From Mesorhabditis belari (lineage: Eukaryota > Nematoda > Chromadorea > Rhabditida > Rhabditidae): a DNA stretch of 64,000 bases. Made by a program: the position numbers and the translations under genes. Below are positions 48,657 through 59,000 of this stretch, piece by piece (the first letter of the stretch is position 1; each line of letters starts with the position of its first letter). The notes below the pieces were generated by a model that was given only the letters and a program-made list of their open reading frames with translations, had not been told where the DNA came from and did no database searches. The stretch covers positions 2,173,501 through 2,237,500 of the forward strand of contig CAUEEP010000740.1 in the NCBI GenBank assembly GCA_958450365.1. Reading direction: 5' to 3'.

Positions 48657-49169
48657 TTAAGCTGTCTAGAAAGTCTTTTCGTTTCGTTTCGTACTTTCGT
48701 TGAAAAATAACAAATTCACCAATTAACTTATGGCATTCTTTAAATAAAAAGTGTTTATTGTTCAATTTCTCATCTTTTTAAGTCAATTTGAGTTCACTTT
48801 TACAGATAAATTCGAGAATGAAAACGTATTTTCGTAAAAATCTATAAAAACCTCTACGAAGAAATTGGCTGAATGAATTTCTCTGAAAATTTGGCTATAC
48901 ACCAAACTTTTTGTGTTCTATCTTTTACCTATTGACAAGAAGATAGGTTTCTTTAGCTAAAGTTTGTCTAAATCGCATCATCGAGCAAGCTTTTGACTAC
49001 CCGACTTCAAGGTTCCGAAAAAATCTAGACATAAAACATTTTAAACAGTTTAATGTTAACTTGCAGAAAAATAGTTGACTTTTCTATTGGAACAAACCGT
49101 AGTTCAATTGGTTTGTTGGTTTTAAACGGAGATACGAAAAGAAACGAAAAGACTTATGCACCAACCTAA
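48657..49169. mobile_element. Mariner-type MITE (about 513 bp)
   Basis: The left end TTAAGCTGTCTAGAAAGTCT continues TTTCGTTTCGTTTCG. The right end, in inverse, is TTAGGTTGGTGCATAAGTCT continuing TTTCGTTTC. The shared AAGTCTTTTCGTTTC core and the TTAGGTTGG terminus indicate a mariner derivative. No transposase remnant was seen inside. Confidence 0.6.
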
Positions 49170-49404
49170 TAACCAATCAACCAAATTTACTGACTAGTGA
49201 ACTTTACCGAGCACTGGCAACGAGTGAAATTGTCCCGATTACCGTAGTCGCATTATTTAGATGTTACCGCAGCCCACTAAGGACTAGAGTAACATTAGCA
49301 GTACGTAGATGATTTGAATTTGATTATTCGCGAGTCTAACTATTTGTAAGTATCGTATCTAAACGGCACTTAAGTACAGTATTTCTTGCGGATCTATCTA
49401 CCTT

Positions 49405-49646
49405 GCCTCGCCGATATTTCTTCAGCGGCCCATGAGCGACCAAAAATTCAACATTTTTCACGAAAAGCTCCTCACTTGTGAATAGTCGACTCTGGATCAT
49501 TTTAGAGGCTTCATCGGCTCGTTTTTGGATCTAAATGCCATCTCAGCTCAGTTCAGGATCTATTTGACTAACTTCTTTGTGTCAAGCACTTCTCGAATCG
49601 CTTCAGCCAAAGCACCCTTGTCATCGAGCTTTATCTTCTCGAAGCT
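49405..49646 (-). pseudogene. UDP-glucuronosyltransferase (UGT) C-terminal fragment
   Basis: The minus strand reads KIKLDDKGALAEAIREVLDT, then after an in-frame stop and a short gap RADEASKMIQSRLFTSEELF and VKNVEFLVAHGPLKKY. This matches the nematode UGT pattern just before the C-terminal membrane helix (..A...L...PF...E..V...EF.A..GPL). No start, no donor-sugar signature and no membrane helix are present. It lies between two copies of a mariner-type right end (49066-49169 and 49705-49812). Confidence 0.65.
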
Positions 49647-49704
49647 GAAATTAAAAGTGAATTAATTTTTAATTTTAATAATTTTAATAATTTAATAATT
49701 ATTT

Positions 49705-49812
49705 TGCTGAAAAATAATTGATCTTTCTAATGAAACAGACCGTAATTCAATTGGTTTGTTGGTTTTAGACGGAAATGCGAAAAGGAACGAAAAGACTTTC
49801 TCGACACACTAA
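49705..49812. repeat. Second copy of the mariner-type MITE right end
   Basis: GCTGAAAAATAATTGATCTT, AATTCAATTGGTTTGTTGG and CGAAAAGACTTTCTCGACAC repeat, in direct orientation, the right end at 49066-49169. The terminal CACACTAA is slightly diverged. No matching left end was found. Confidence 0.6.
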
Positions 49813-51898
49813 CACGAAAAGATTAATACGTTGAAATTTTTCATTTCAGAAGTCAAGTGAAATTGAAAATTTCTCCGAATTGAAAATTTGACTTGACAAA
49901 TAAAATTTTCAAGCTTTAAAGCACTGTACAGACAAACATTTCAAATTTCATTGGAAGTTTACAGGTCGTTTTTGATTTAAAAGTTCAAGATGACTGTATA
50001 ACTTTGAACTTTCAAAGTCGAAAGTCGCTCAAAAACATGTTTTTTCTTTTCCTTTTAGTTTCTTCAGCTAGCAATCCGTTGTGGAACCTGAAAACGAGCG
50101 AAAATAGAACATCTTTCCAGCAGCGATTTATCAAAAACGAGACAATGACTCTCTTTTCTTTGACTTTTTTGGTGATGTTGATGATTATGGGGAGACATCA
50201 TGTGAAAAGCATATGTGGAAAACCCCCAAGTGACCATTGAGACAAAAGTGTTTAGACCTAACAAAAAATGACTGTTTGAGGCGCTTGGCGAAAGACAAAA
50301 CGTCTTTGAGGAAAAAGAATTCGACAAGAAGGGGTTATAAAACTATAGACGAAGTGCACTTTGGCATTTGTTAATAATTTAATTCAATTTATTGTATTCT
50401 TGTAACGTTTTCTGAATCAAGTTTTTAGGTTTACAATGTATTTTACTTCAATAACCTAGAGAAACTACAATAACTTTTTGCGTTCTTTTTGCGTATCTTC
50501 CATCAAGCAAATAATTTGTTGCAAAACTGTGCTAAAGTGTACGTTGAGGTTTAAATTTCTTTAGCAGAACTTACAGATTAATCTATTTTATCGCATTTTT
50601 GTACACGCTTTTACAAACTGTTCACTCTGTCGCTGTGTTTGCTAATTTTAGACTAACAATCCTTGTCTGGTTTGAAGTTCTAACTATTTTATAGGTGTCC
50701 AATACTTATGGGGACCAGTAGATTAGGTTTAGAGCTCATTTTGTACAAGTTTAATGCTAGAAAGGAAACACACTTATCAAACATTTAACAACTTTAAGTT
50801 ACTTTTTTCAAAATTATTGCCTTTTGCGCTGTTGTTTGCCTGGCAACACCTGTGGAGGTCGGATAAATTGAGTTTATCACAAGCTCTTGTTAAGCATTCC
50901 TGGAAGAATCAAAACTGAAATTTGATTCTAATATTTTTAATGTCCCGTAAATTCGAAAACTGTTAAATAGTACAGACTTTCTCATCGTTAAACAAGAACA
51001 ACTGGGTGAAATTTGGTGATCGAGTTCCGATGAATCGATTTTCGAATTATCTAGAAAGTCTATAATCTAGAAAGTCGAGTTTGTTTGACCTCCTATGCGT
51101 TCCTTTTTGACGTTTTTTTTCATAAACCAACTTTGAGAGTGTCAAACGACCTGCGACCTCAAAAGTCCCCAAAAATATGAAACCAAAAATATGAAAATAT
51201 GAAGCCATTTCCCACTCTCTCATAATCAAACCCTTAGAAAACCTTGGATTTTCGATATTTCCACGTCAACCATTCAGTTCTTTTGCTAATCATAACAAAC
51301 TTGCAATTCACGTGCGCAAAAAAAGACGTTGAAGGTCTAGATTTTGTGAAAGAATTGGCTGAATGGATCACTTTTTTTTTGAGAAGGACTCGAATTGTTT
51401 CATTCGTCTCGACACTAGAGAGAATAGCACCGCCCTTTTCACTTATCATTTAGAGTGGAGAGCTAGGCTACATTTTGTTCTAAAAGAAATACTGTAAAAC
51501 TGTAAGGTTCCAGTGCTATTTTAACCACAGCATCGCTTAAATTTGCTTACCATTATCTAGTGGAAAGCATTTTATTCTAGACACTGTAGAGCTCAAGTGC
51601 TATATTTAGCTACAGTATGGCAAAAAGTGTTCGGCAAAAGACTGAATACTTAAAATTCTTTTGAATTGAATCTTGAAGCTTGCTACCTAAATACTTTTAC
51701 TTTAACTGTCATAGTGAGACAAGAAATTAACTCTTTACAATACTTTACGCTAACAGTACTTAACAGTAGTGAGTAAATGAAAATAGTCTCATTATCAGTG
51801 CAAACTTACTGTTTTCAAAATCTTGAGCGTCCAATTTCTAAACTCCACACATGTTACAGTCTAAATAAATATTTCTTCTTCTTTTTTTTATTTTAACT
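49813..51898. other. Intergenic region before SWEET-2
   Basis: About 2.1 kb of AT-rich sequence without recognisable exons. Open frames near 50004-50240 and 51244-51453 have no family signal. It should include regulatory sequence for SWEET-2. Confidence 0.45.
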
Positions 51899-52091
51899 AG
51901 GCTTGTAAGCAGAAAAAAGTGGAAAATTTAAAGATCTTTTGATTTCCAAAGTAAAACCAAACGAACGAAATGAGTCGCAGTGCGTAGCTGCCCCAGCGAC
52001 GGAAAAAGCGGAAAAACGTAGCTACCCCATTTGTTGACTTTTTCTTTGAAAATTAAAAGATATTCAATCTTTTTTTTCTGCCTGCAAGCCT
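51899..52091. mobile_element. Short palindromic MITE just upstream of SWEET-2
   Basis: Ends AGGCTTGTAAGCAGAAAAAA and TTTTTTCTGCCTGCAAGCCT are inverted copies; inward, AAGATCTTTTGATTT and AATTAAAAGATATTC also correspond. About 193 bp, ending only 30 bases before the SWEET-2 ATG, so it may sit in the promoter or 5'UTR. Confidence 0.65.
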
Positions 52092-52101
52092 GATTTTAAC
52101 C

Positions 52102-52108
52102 ATTTCAG
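52102..52108 (+). promoter_or_regulatory. Possible trans-splice/5'UTR 3' splice site of SWEET-2
   Basis: ATTTCAG ends 13 bases upstream of the ATG at 52122, with no upstream ATG between. Consistent with spliced-leader addition or a 5'UTR intron. Confidence 0.4.
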
Positions 52109-52121
52109 TTACCATTTAAGG

Positions 52122-54968
52122 ATGGCTTTTGAGATCTTCACGCATGGTTTCTCATTTCTCAACCTCCTCTCGATCCTCGCTTTCTTCACAACAGTTGCAC
52201 TGTTCTTTTGTGGAATGTGAGTTCAATCGATTATCTTAAACCTGAAAAATAAAGCTTTAAATATTATTTTCAGCTTTAAAGATAATTTAAATTTTAGTCC
52301 AATTTGTCGACAAATCTGGAAACGGGGAGACACCAAGGAGATCGCCGCCGCACCGTTTCTCATGGGGATTTTGGGGTAAACAAAGAAAATCTTTAAGAAA
52401 AACTGACAAAAAAATACAGTAATCCTGATTCTATAGAGCTTAATACAATAGTTTTCAAGCTGAATACCTTTTTTTATTCAGTGGCACCTGTTGGCTTTGG
52501 TATGGTTGGTTGAAAGGCGACAATACGGTATTGGTCGTCACGTCGACTCAAGTTTTTCTCTACTTCTCCTACTCGATATTTTATTGGTTCATGACAAGAA
52601 ATAAGGTGTGAAAACAAGTTTGGCTTTTCTAAATCTAAATATCTAAATAGAATATCTAAATATCTATCTAAATCTTTAATAGATACAAATTCAAAATTCA
52701 GTTTTGGATTACCATAAAATTTCTCCTAATTCTTTGTCTTTGTGGAACGATCGGCGGCTTCACGTATCATTTCAAGGAAAAGGTCAGTAAATTTACTATT
52801 AAATAACAAGGTTTGTATAAGATTATAGTAAAATATAGGTTTATATCTTTTTGAAAATAAGCATTATTAGCTATTTTTCGAAAATTTTCAGGTTTTTCAC
52901 CCGCTCGGTTTCCTCTGTATGACGCTAAACGCGGCCGACTTTGCGGCACCCCTAGCCGGGCTGGTAAGTTTCCAAAATATTTAAGAACTTTAAAACTAAT
53001 TTGTAAAAAATATTATATACAAAAAGATATCAAATTTCTAATGTAAACCGTTTCTAAAGTGTGTCTTCTAACTAGAACATCTCCCCTTTGCCCCTTCAAA
53101 TACCCACTTTCTATTCAAGAAATCCCGTCATCTTAAGCAATAAGCGTAAGGGTCGATCTATTCCGATCTGCCAAGTTGAACGACATCGGCTTCGGCTAGT
53201 GGCTGGTTCGGCTTTTTTACATTTTTAAACTAAAACTGCATTGGAGAACAAAACGAATTGGCTAAATAGATTGAAATAGATTTCCCCTTTGGTGTAAATT
53301 AGTGAGAAACATACAGTGGTATATTGTCTCTCCGTATTGTCATCTTCGAAACGGAGAAGAGGTTTTGAATCACACTGACTTTGAGTCCGGCTTTTCGAGC
53401 TTCAACGATTCGCTTCTTTGTGGGACTGTCGATGTATTCTCTCGGCATCTCTAAAAAGAAACAGTATTATAAAAATCAACAAATCTCTAACGTAACAAAA
53501 ACAGGAGAAAAAAGAGAAAAGGTATCAAGACTTTTTTTTACTTTGTTTTGGCCTTTTTTTATTTTTCGTAAATAAATAGTTTTTGTAAAGAGTATATTTT
53601 ACGTTAATTATAAGTTTCTAACTTTGTCTTATTTAATGAAACAAAAACGAGCTGAATCCAATATTTTTGGATTCAGCTCGTTTGGATTCAGCTCCAATAC
53701 TCAATTTGCTAATTTTTTGGAAGGTATCAAGACTTTTTTGACCACTGTATTTTTCTCACTAATTTACACCAAAGGGAAAATCTATTTCAAACTATTTAGC
53801 CATCTATTTAATCTATATTTATATCTGACTTTTAATTATAAATGTTTATCTTAAAATCAGTGAAAAAACAATGAGCCGATTTCCGGGTCTGGATCGGATG
53901 CTTCGCTCAGTTCTGACTGTAAGTAAGCTGCTTTATATCAAACGATCAACAAGTTAATAAAAGTGAAGCCAATAGGCTTACGGTAGCTAAGCACACTTTT
54001 TAGAAAATACTTTAAATAAGAACCGGACTGAGTTCCTAAAAAATCGTTTTCTAAAGCTTGCCCTATGATTGTAAAGAAAGCTTACAATTTACGACTGTAG
54101 CCGGCTGCTTTTAATCTTGTGGATAAAAGTTAATTTGAAAGAAAATCAACTTACAGTAGCTAAAAGCACTTTTTAAGAAACACTTCAAATTAAAAATACT
54201 ATCTAATTTAAACCAGAATGTGGTGATCCGTCGCGGCGCCACGTCGACTCTTCCCCTTCCGCTTTGCATCGCGAACTTTTTGGTCTCCACCGAGTGGTTC
54301 TTGTATGGATTTCTGAAAATGGATTTCTATTTGATTGTAGGTTTTTTTTTGAATTCTTGATTGACTTTACTTTAGACTCCAAATGGAATCGGCTCAATTC
54401 TAGCCTTTTCACAGCTCGTTCTGTTTCTCGTTTTACCACGAAAACCCGGGCAGAAAAGCCCGATTCGGCGACTCGTCACCTCGTGTCGGAAGAATGGAGT
54501 TAAGGATTTGGAGGCTGAAGCTGGTGGGTATTGATTTCATTGATACCCGTCGTTATTGGAATCAAAATCATTGCCGATTACAGTTGTTGAAAAAGTCTCC
54601 CCATTGGGCATTGAGGGTTTTGAGAGAAAAGACCGAGAAACGTCATGGCCGATTCGAGTGATCTCGAGTCTCGAGAATGAGCTGGACAATGTGATCAGTC
54701 GAGTGGCGGCCAGAGAACAGTAAAACTAAAAATTATTGAACTTGAACTTGATTGAACTAAAATCATGCTAAATTTTCATCCTTTCAGATTTGCTTACACA
54801 AAAGGAATGGTTGAGCAAGAGGAGACTCAATCGGAAGAGGACAACGAAGAAAATTTGAAACCAAATCTTGAAACAAAAACTTCGAATAGAAGAAATACTT
54901 TGATTTTCTCGAATGAGGTTTTCCCAAAGCTCACGAGATCCATTTCAAGTCCGAATTTGAGCTTTTAA
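52122..54968 (+). CDS. SWEET family sugar transporter, copy 2
   Basis: Second SWEET/MtN3 sugar transporter, about 5 kb downstream of copy 1 on the same strand. Exons 52122-52216 (ALFFCG), 52298-52375 ([20 protein letters not shown]), 52481-52605 ([20 protein letters not shown]), 52702-52782, 52892-52963 ([19 protein letters not shown]), 54217-54336 ([20 protein letters not shown]), 54376-54523 ([20 protein letters not shown]), 54584-54719 and 54788-54968. All join in frame. A stop would follow at 54721 if the last intron were retained; splicing gives a longer acidic tail with [11 protein letters not shown] at the end. Intron phases of exons 1, 2 and those around the second bundle equal those of copy 1, showing tandem duplication. 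Intron 5 (1.25 kb) holds a Tc1-like remnant. Confidence 0.95.
53259..53802 (-). mobile_element. Tc1-like transposon remnant with long inverted ends
   Basis: TGGCTAAATAGATTGAAATA on the left and TATTTCAAACTATTTAGCCA on the right are inverted, and pairing continues inward through CCTTTGGTGTAAATTAGTGA to a CAGTGG core. The right end continues as GGTATCAAGACTTTTTTGAC (Tc1-type); a second copy of GGTATCAAGACTTTTTT lies at about 53520. A perfect hairpin (CGAGCTGAATCCA / TGGATTCAGCTCG) sits at about 53648-53680. Inside SWEET-2 intron 5. Confidence 0.7.
53322..53448 (-). pseudogene. Tc1-like transposase N-terminal fragment
   Basis: The minus strand from the ATG at 53448 reads [20 protein letters not shown], then [20 protein letters not shown], the N-terminal DNA-binding helix-turn-helix of Tc1-family transposases. 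It runs straight into the terminal repeat; the catalytic domain is absent. Confidence 0.7.
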
Positions 54969-56088
54969 AGATATAAGATACCGTAAAGATCCAGTCCAAA
55001 GAATACTTTTAACATTAAGTGTTAGCTGAAGAATTTGAAGTCATTCAGTCTATTCTCTTCACAAATTCGGCTTGTACCTTGTGCTCTAATAAACGCAAGC
55101 TCTCTGGCACACTTAATTCCGCATTTCCTAATGTATATTGAGACCTTAGAAAAGCGGAGAAATCGGGTGCGCCAGAAAGTACTTGTCAAGATTTTTACAA
55201 AAATGAGCACAAGGTATAGGTTCAAATATCAGCCTCCTGGCTTTAGGTACTTGAAAGTTTGATCCATTAGATCAAACTTAGATCAATTTGTCCATTAGAT
55301 CAAACTCGAAACTTTCTTACTCTTGACACAGATTCTATTCTTTGTGATAACCTGTAAATATTAGCACTTTATGTTTTTTTTTTTCAATGACCGATCTCTC
55401 AATTGGAGATCAATGTTTTGTCTGTCTATTCCCCTTCCCCTCAACGATATTCACTCAAAATCGAGATGAAACGGGTTTTGTTCTCCATTTTTTTCCAATC
55501 TGATGATTGTTTTGATATTTCTCACCAAAGCGATAAAGTGATTGAAAACGAGTTTTTGAAAAAAAAGGCTGTTTGCTTTTCAAATAACACTCAGATAGGC
55601 ATTTGCAACCAGAAAATCTTACCTCTAAAGCTTTTTGGTAAGAGATTTTAAAAGCCAAAGAGTTTTTTCCAAAGTTAAACTTGGAAACAAAGACTACAAG
55701 TTTGTTTGAAGGTTTAAATAGATTTAAACAGATTATCTCACAGATTGGCCTCGAGTTACAAGCTAAAGAAATCTTTAGGTCATTGTAAACAAAAAAAGCT
55801 GTTTTTAACGAACTTTTTACTCCCAGAAAACAAACTTTAAGAAATATTTTGGAAGCTAAACTATTCTTCAGTAAAGTAACCCTTGAATTTTATTCCAAGA
55901 TTCGACAATATAGATTATTATTTGATTTGAGTTTAGCGCTTCTATCGTTTGAGTTAATGTTTTCTAATCGGAATTTGTTTGTTTTGCTCGATTTTGATGA
56001 AACTATCACAATTATTTATTTGACTAGTGAGGGACTAGTGTTCAAAAAGAAAAAGAAAACAAATCTTTTTTACAAAATCAGTACGAAA
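54969..56088. other. Intergenic region between convergent SWEET-2 and secreted-protein genes
   Basis: 3' flanks of two convergent genes. Contains the small palindrome at 55071-55221 and AT-rich sequence. The open frame 55849-56256 overlaps, on the opposite strand, the last exon of the secreted-protein gene and is not believed. Confidence 0.5.
55071..55221. mobile_element. Short palindromic MITE, family B
   Basis: ACCTTGTGCTC at the left is inverted as GAGCACAAGGT at the right. Further in, CTCTCTGGCACACTTAATTC and GGGTGCGCCAGAAAGTACTT correspond, as do CGCATTTCCTA and AAAAGCGGAGAA roughly. A related copy lies at 37557-37645. Confidence 0.6.
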
Positions 56089-59000
56089 TCAGTACGAAGA
56101 GACGGGGGCGGCAGCCGCTGGGACAACAGGAGGCGATGGAGGGGCAGCAGCCTGGAAATTGAAGTTCATAGGGAAATTTATCAAATACAGTCATTTGAAT
56201 ACGTTTTTTCGATTTTCATATTAAATACAATAACCCTGGGTCAGCATTTTTCTTGAAAAGTTTTAAAAGAACTGCGCACTTTTGAGTACTTTACTGTAGG
56301 AATTGATTGGAGTTTTTAAAAGTCAGTTTTTCGTTTCGGTCTAGTTCTGTTCTTTAGTTTACTTTTAGAAAACTATTCACAATTCTAAGCTTAAATTTAT
56401 TTATTAGCTTGGTAAATATGAAAGGTTATTTTTTACAAAAAATATTGCCCTGTCGTTACGAAGAACATTCCCTGTCTAGGATTTTTCTCAATAATATGTC
56501 AAAATGTGCTCATGTTTTTTTTGCAAAAACATTTTTGTTTTGAACAATATTTGTATTGTTTCAGCTCGGCAAAGATGGATAACCAAAAATTTAAAATCAG
56601 GGCCGCCATTTTCTTTGAATTCAAGTTAAACAAGAAAGCTACGGAATGCCATCAGAACATTTGTACTGTTTTTGGAGAAGCTACTCTTACTTACAAACAA
56701 TGTTGTGTTTGGTACGGTCGCTTCAAAACGGGAAACGAGTCATTGGAAGACGCACCACATGGAAAGCCGCCGATTACTTTGGACGATCAGCTGTTACTGA
56801 ACGAGGTCGACTTGGATCCATCGCAAAAGTGTAGAAAATTAGCAGAAAAGTTCGGATGCACTCATGTTACCATTTACACGTTCTTGGGAAATCATATCGA
56901 AGCGGGAAATGGCTCCCCCACGACCTCACTGATGCCCACAAAGTCACACGAGTCACCTTGAGCTCTGTTCTTCTACGTAAAGCTAGCCATCGTGACTTTT
57001 GGAAGTATTTTTTGACATCTGATGAGACTTGGCTTTCGTATGAAAATATTCAACTCTATGGAGAGTGGCTGAGTTCGAAGCGGACCTCTCATTCTATCCC
57101 GAAGCCTCCGAAAAAGTTATGCTTTGTGTGTGGTGGAATGCTAAGGGATTGGCTCATTTGGAAATATTAGATAAAGGAGACACTGTTGACGGAAGACTTT
57201 ATGCAGAACAAATGGGTCGAGTCGATCCAGCATTGAGGAAAAAGAGGATCGATCCATCGAAGGTCAGATTTCTTCACGACAATGCTAGGCCTCACATTTC
57301 AAAGATCGTCCACGAACAAATCGACAAGTTGAGCTGGAAACTTCTTCCACACCCACCATACAGTCCTGATCTAGCCCCATCGGATTACCATCTCTTTCGG
57401 TCAATGAAACAAGCAGTTTCTGGACAGCAGTTCAAACAAAAGCAGGACATCGAAAATTGGGTTGCCAACTATTTTGCCTCTAAAAATCTTTAATTTTACG
57501 AGGACGGTATTCGTGATTTGGAGCAACGTTGGAAAGAAGTTATTAATGCTTGTGGTGAATACATTTGATTTTGATAAATTGGGTTTTGATAAATTTTGAT
57601 AAATTAAATAAATTTTTCTGTTATGTTAAAAATGATCAAAAAAATAACCTTTCATATTTACCAAGCTAATATATAAAATACAGCAATACTGGGGTCAACC
57701 TTTTTGTTGGAAAGTCTTAAAAGAATTTGATAATTGATATTTTTCAAAATTTTCCAGTTAAACAAACCTGTTGATTGTAGGTGGATTGGTCGTAGGTGGG
57801 CTGTTGATATTGTGGCTGATAGACGGGTGGCGATTGGGCAACCGGCTGGAACAAAAAATGAAATTTGAAAATTGATTGATAACTGCTTTCTGCTAAAAAA
57901 ACTAGTTCGACAGTTTCGGTAGTTTCAGCTTTCAAGAAAAGTCTTAACTATTAGAAAGTAAGCAATCGCTCTATACCTGCACATAGGTGGGCTGTTGGTA
58001 GACGGGAGCTGGTGGAGCCTGAGCTGGTGGCTGAAATTTAGAGAATGAGAGTAAAATCTTTGCACAATTTAAAACGACAGTACTCCTCCAGGCATACTAT
58101 AGCTTGATAGCAGACTGAGATACAATATTTTTAAGCCAAAACTGTCTATAATCGTAAGCTAGAGACTAAAGGTGCTAATTTGCATTCAATCTATTCATTT
58201 GAAGTTCATATTTGATAGTTTAGAGATTTAGCGAATCAGGGTAGAAAAGTGGATACCTGATATTGTGGTGGTGCGTACTGGGGTGGGCTGTACTGTGGTG
58301 GCGAGTATTGTGGTGGAGAGTACTGTGGCTGAGAGTACTGTGGCTGAGAGTATTGCGGAATTGGGATCTGGATGTTGCCGATCTGGGTCGGAGCCTGAAA
58401 AATGATTGATTTTAAGAGGACTTAAAATACTTAAAATTAGAATCAGCATTGTTCGAATTCGATAACTTTTTGAATCAAATGAGCCAACCTGTGGAGTGTA
58501 GTGGCGTCGTGGGGCACAGCACAAGCACTTCACGTTCTTGAACCACTGAAAAGGTCAAGGTTTTAATTGACAAGTTTTATAATCCTCATGGCTTTCAGTT
58601 ATTCTATTTCGCACAATCTTTGGCTAAGTTCAGTATGAGTACGATAGAAAGATAGAAAGTGCTCACGTTTGGCGCGCTGTACTTCCATGGGAAAGTGTCT
58701 CCATTGGGGAACGAGTCACGGAGGCGGTGATGATGCTCTCCACTGCCCGATCCACCGCTTCGCTTGTAGCGCTGAAGATGGCAATGTTTTAGGTTTAAAA
58801 ACGTATTCAGCTTGCTAAGCATTATTGGGTTATTTTGCCGTTATGGCCGACTGGCTAAGAACCCTGTATCTTAGTCAGGATGTCAAGGCTTCAATTCCGC
58901 TGGCTAGATTCTTAGTTCTTTTTTCCCATATATATGGGTTTTTCCTTCCCAACATTTAGGGCTTAGGGGTTGTGCTTTTGTATTGTTTGTACCACATTAT

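Noticed and set aside
49813..51898. Further UGT exons upstream of the 49.4-49.65 kb fragment
   Set aside because: Scanned the minus strand for the donor-sugar signature and for a signal peptide and found neither.
55849..56256. 135-codon open frame on the plus strand
   Set aside because: Its 3' half is the complement of the last exon of the secreted-protein gene (56089-56151).
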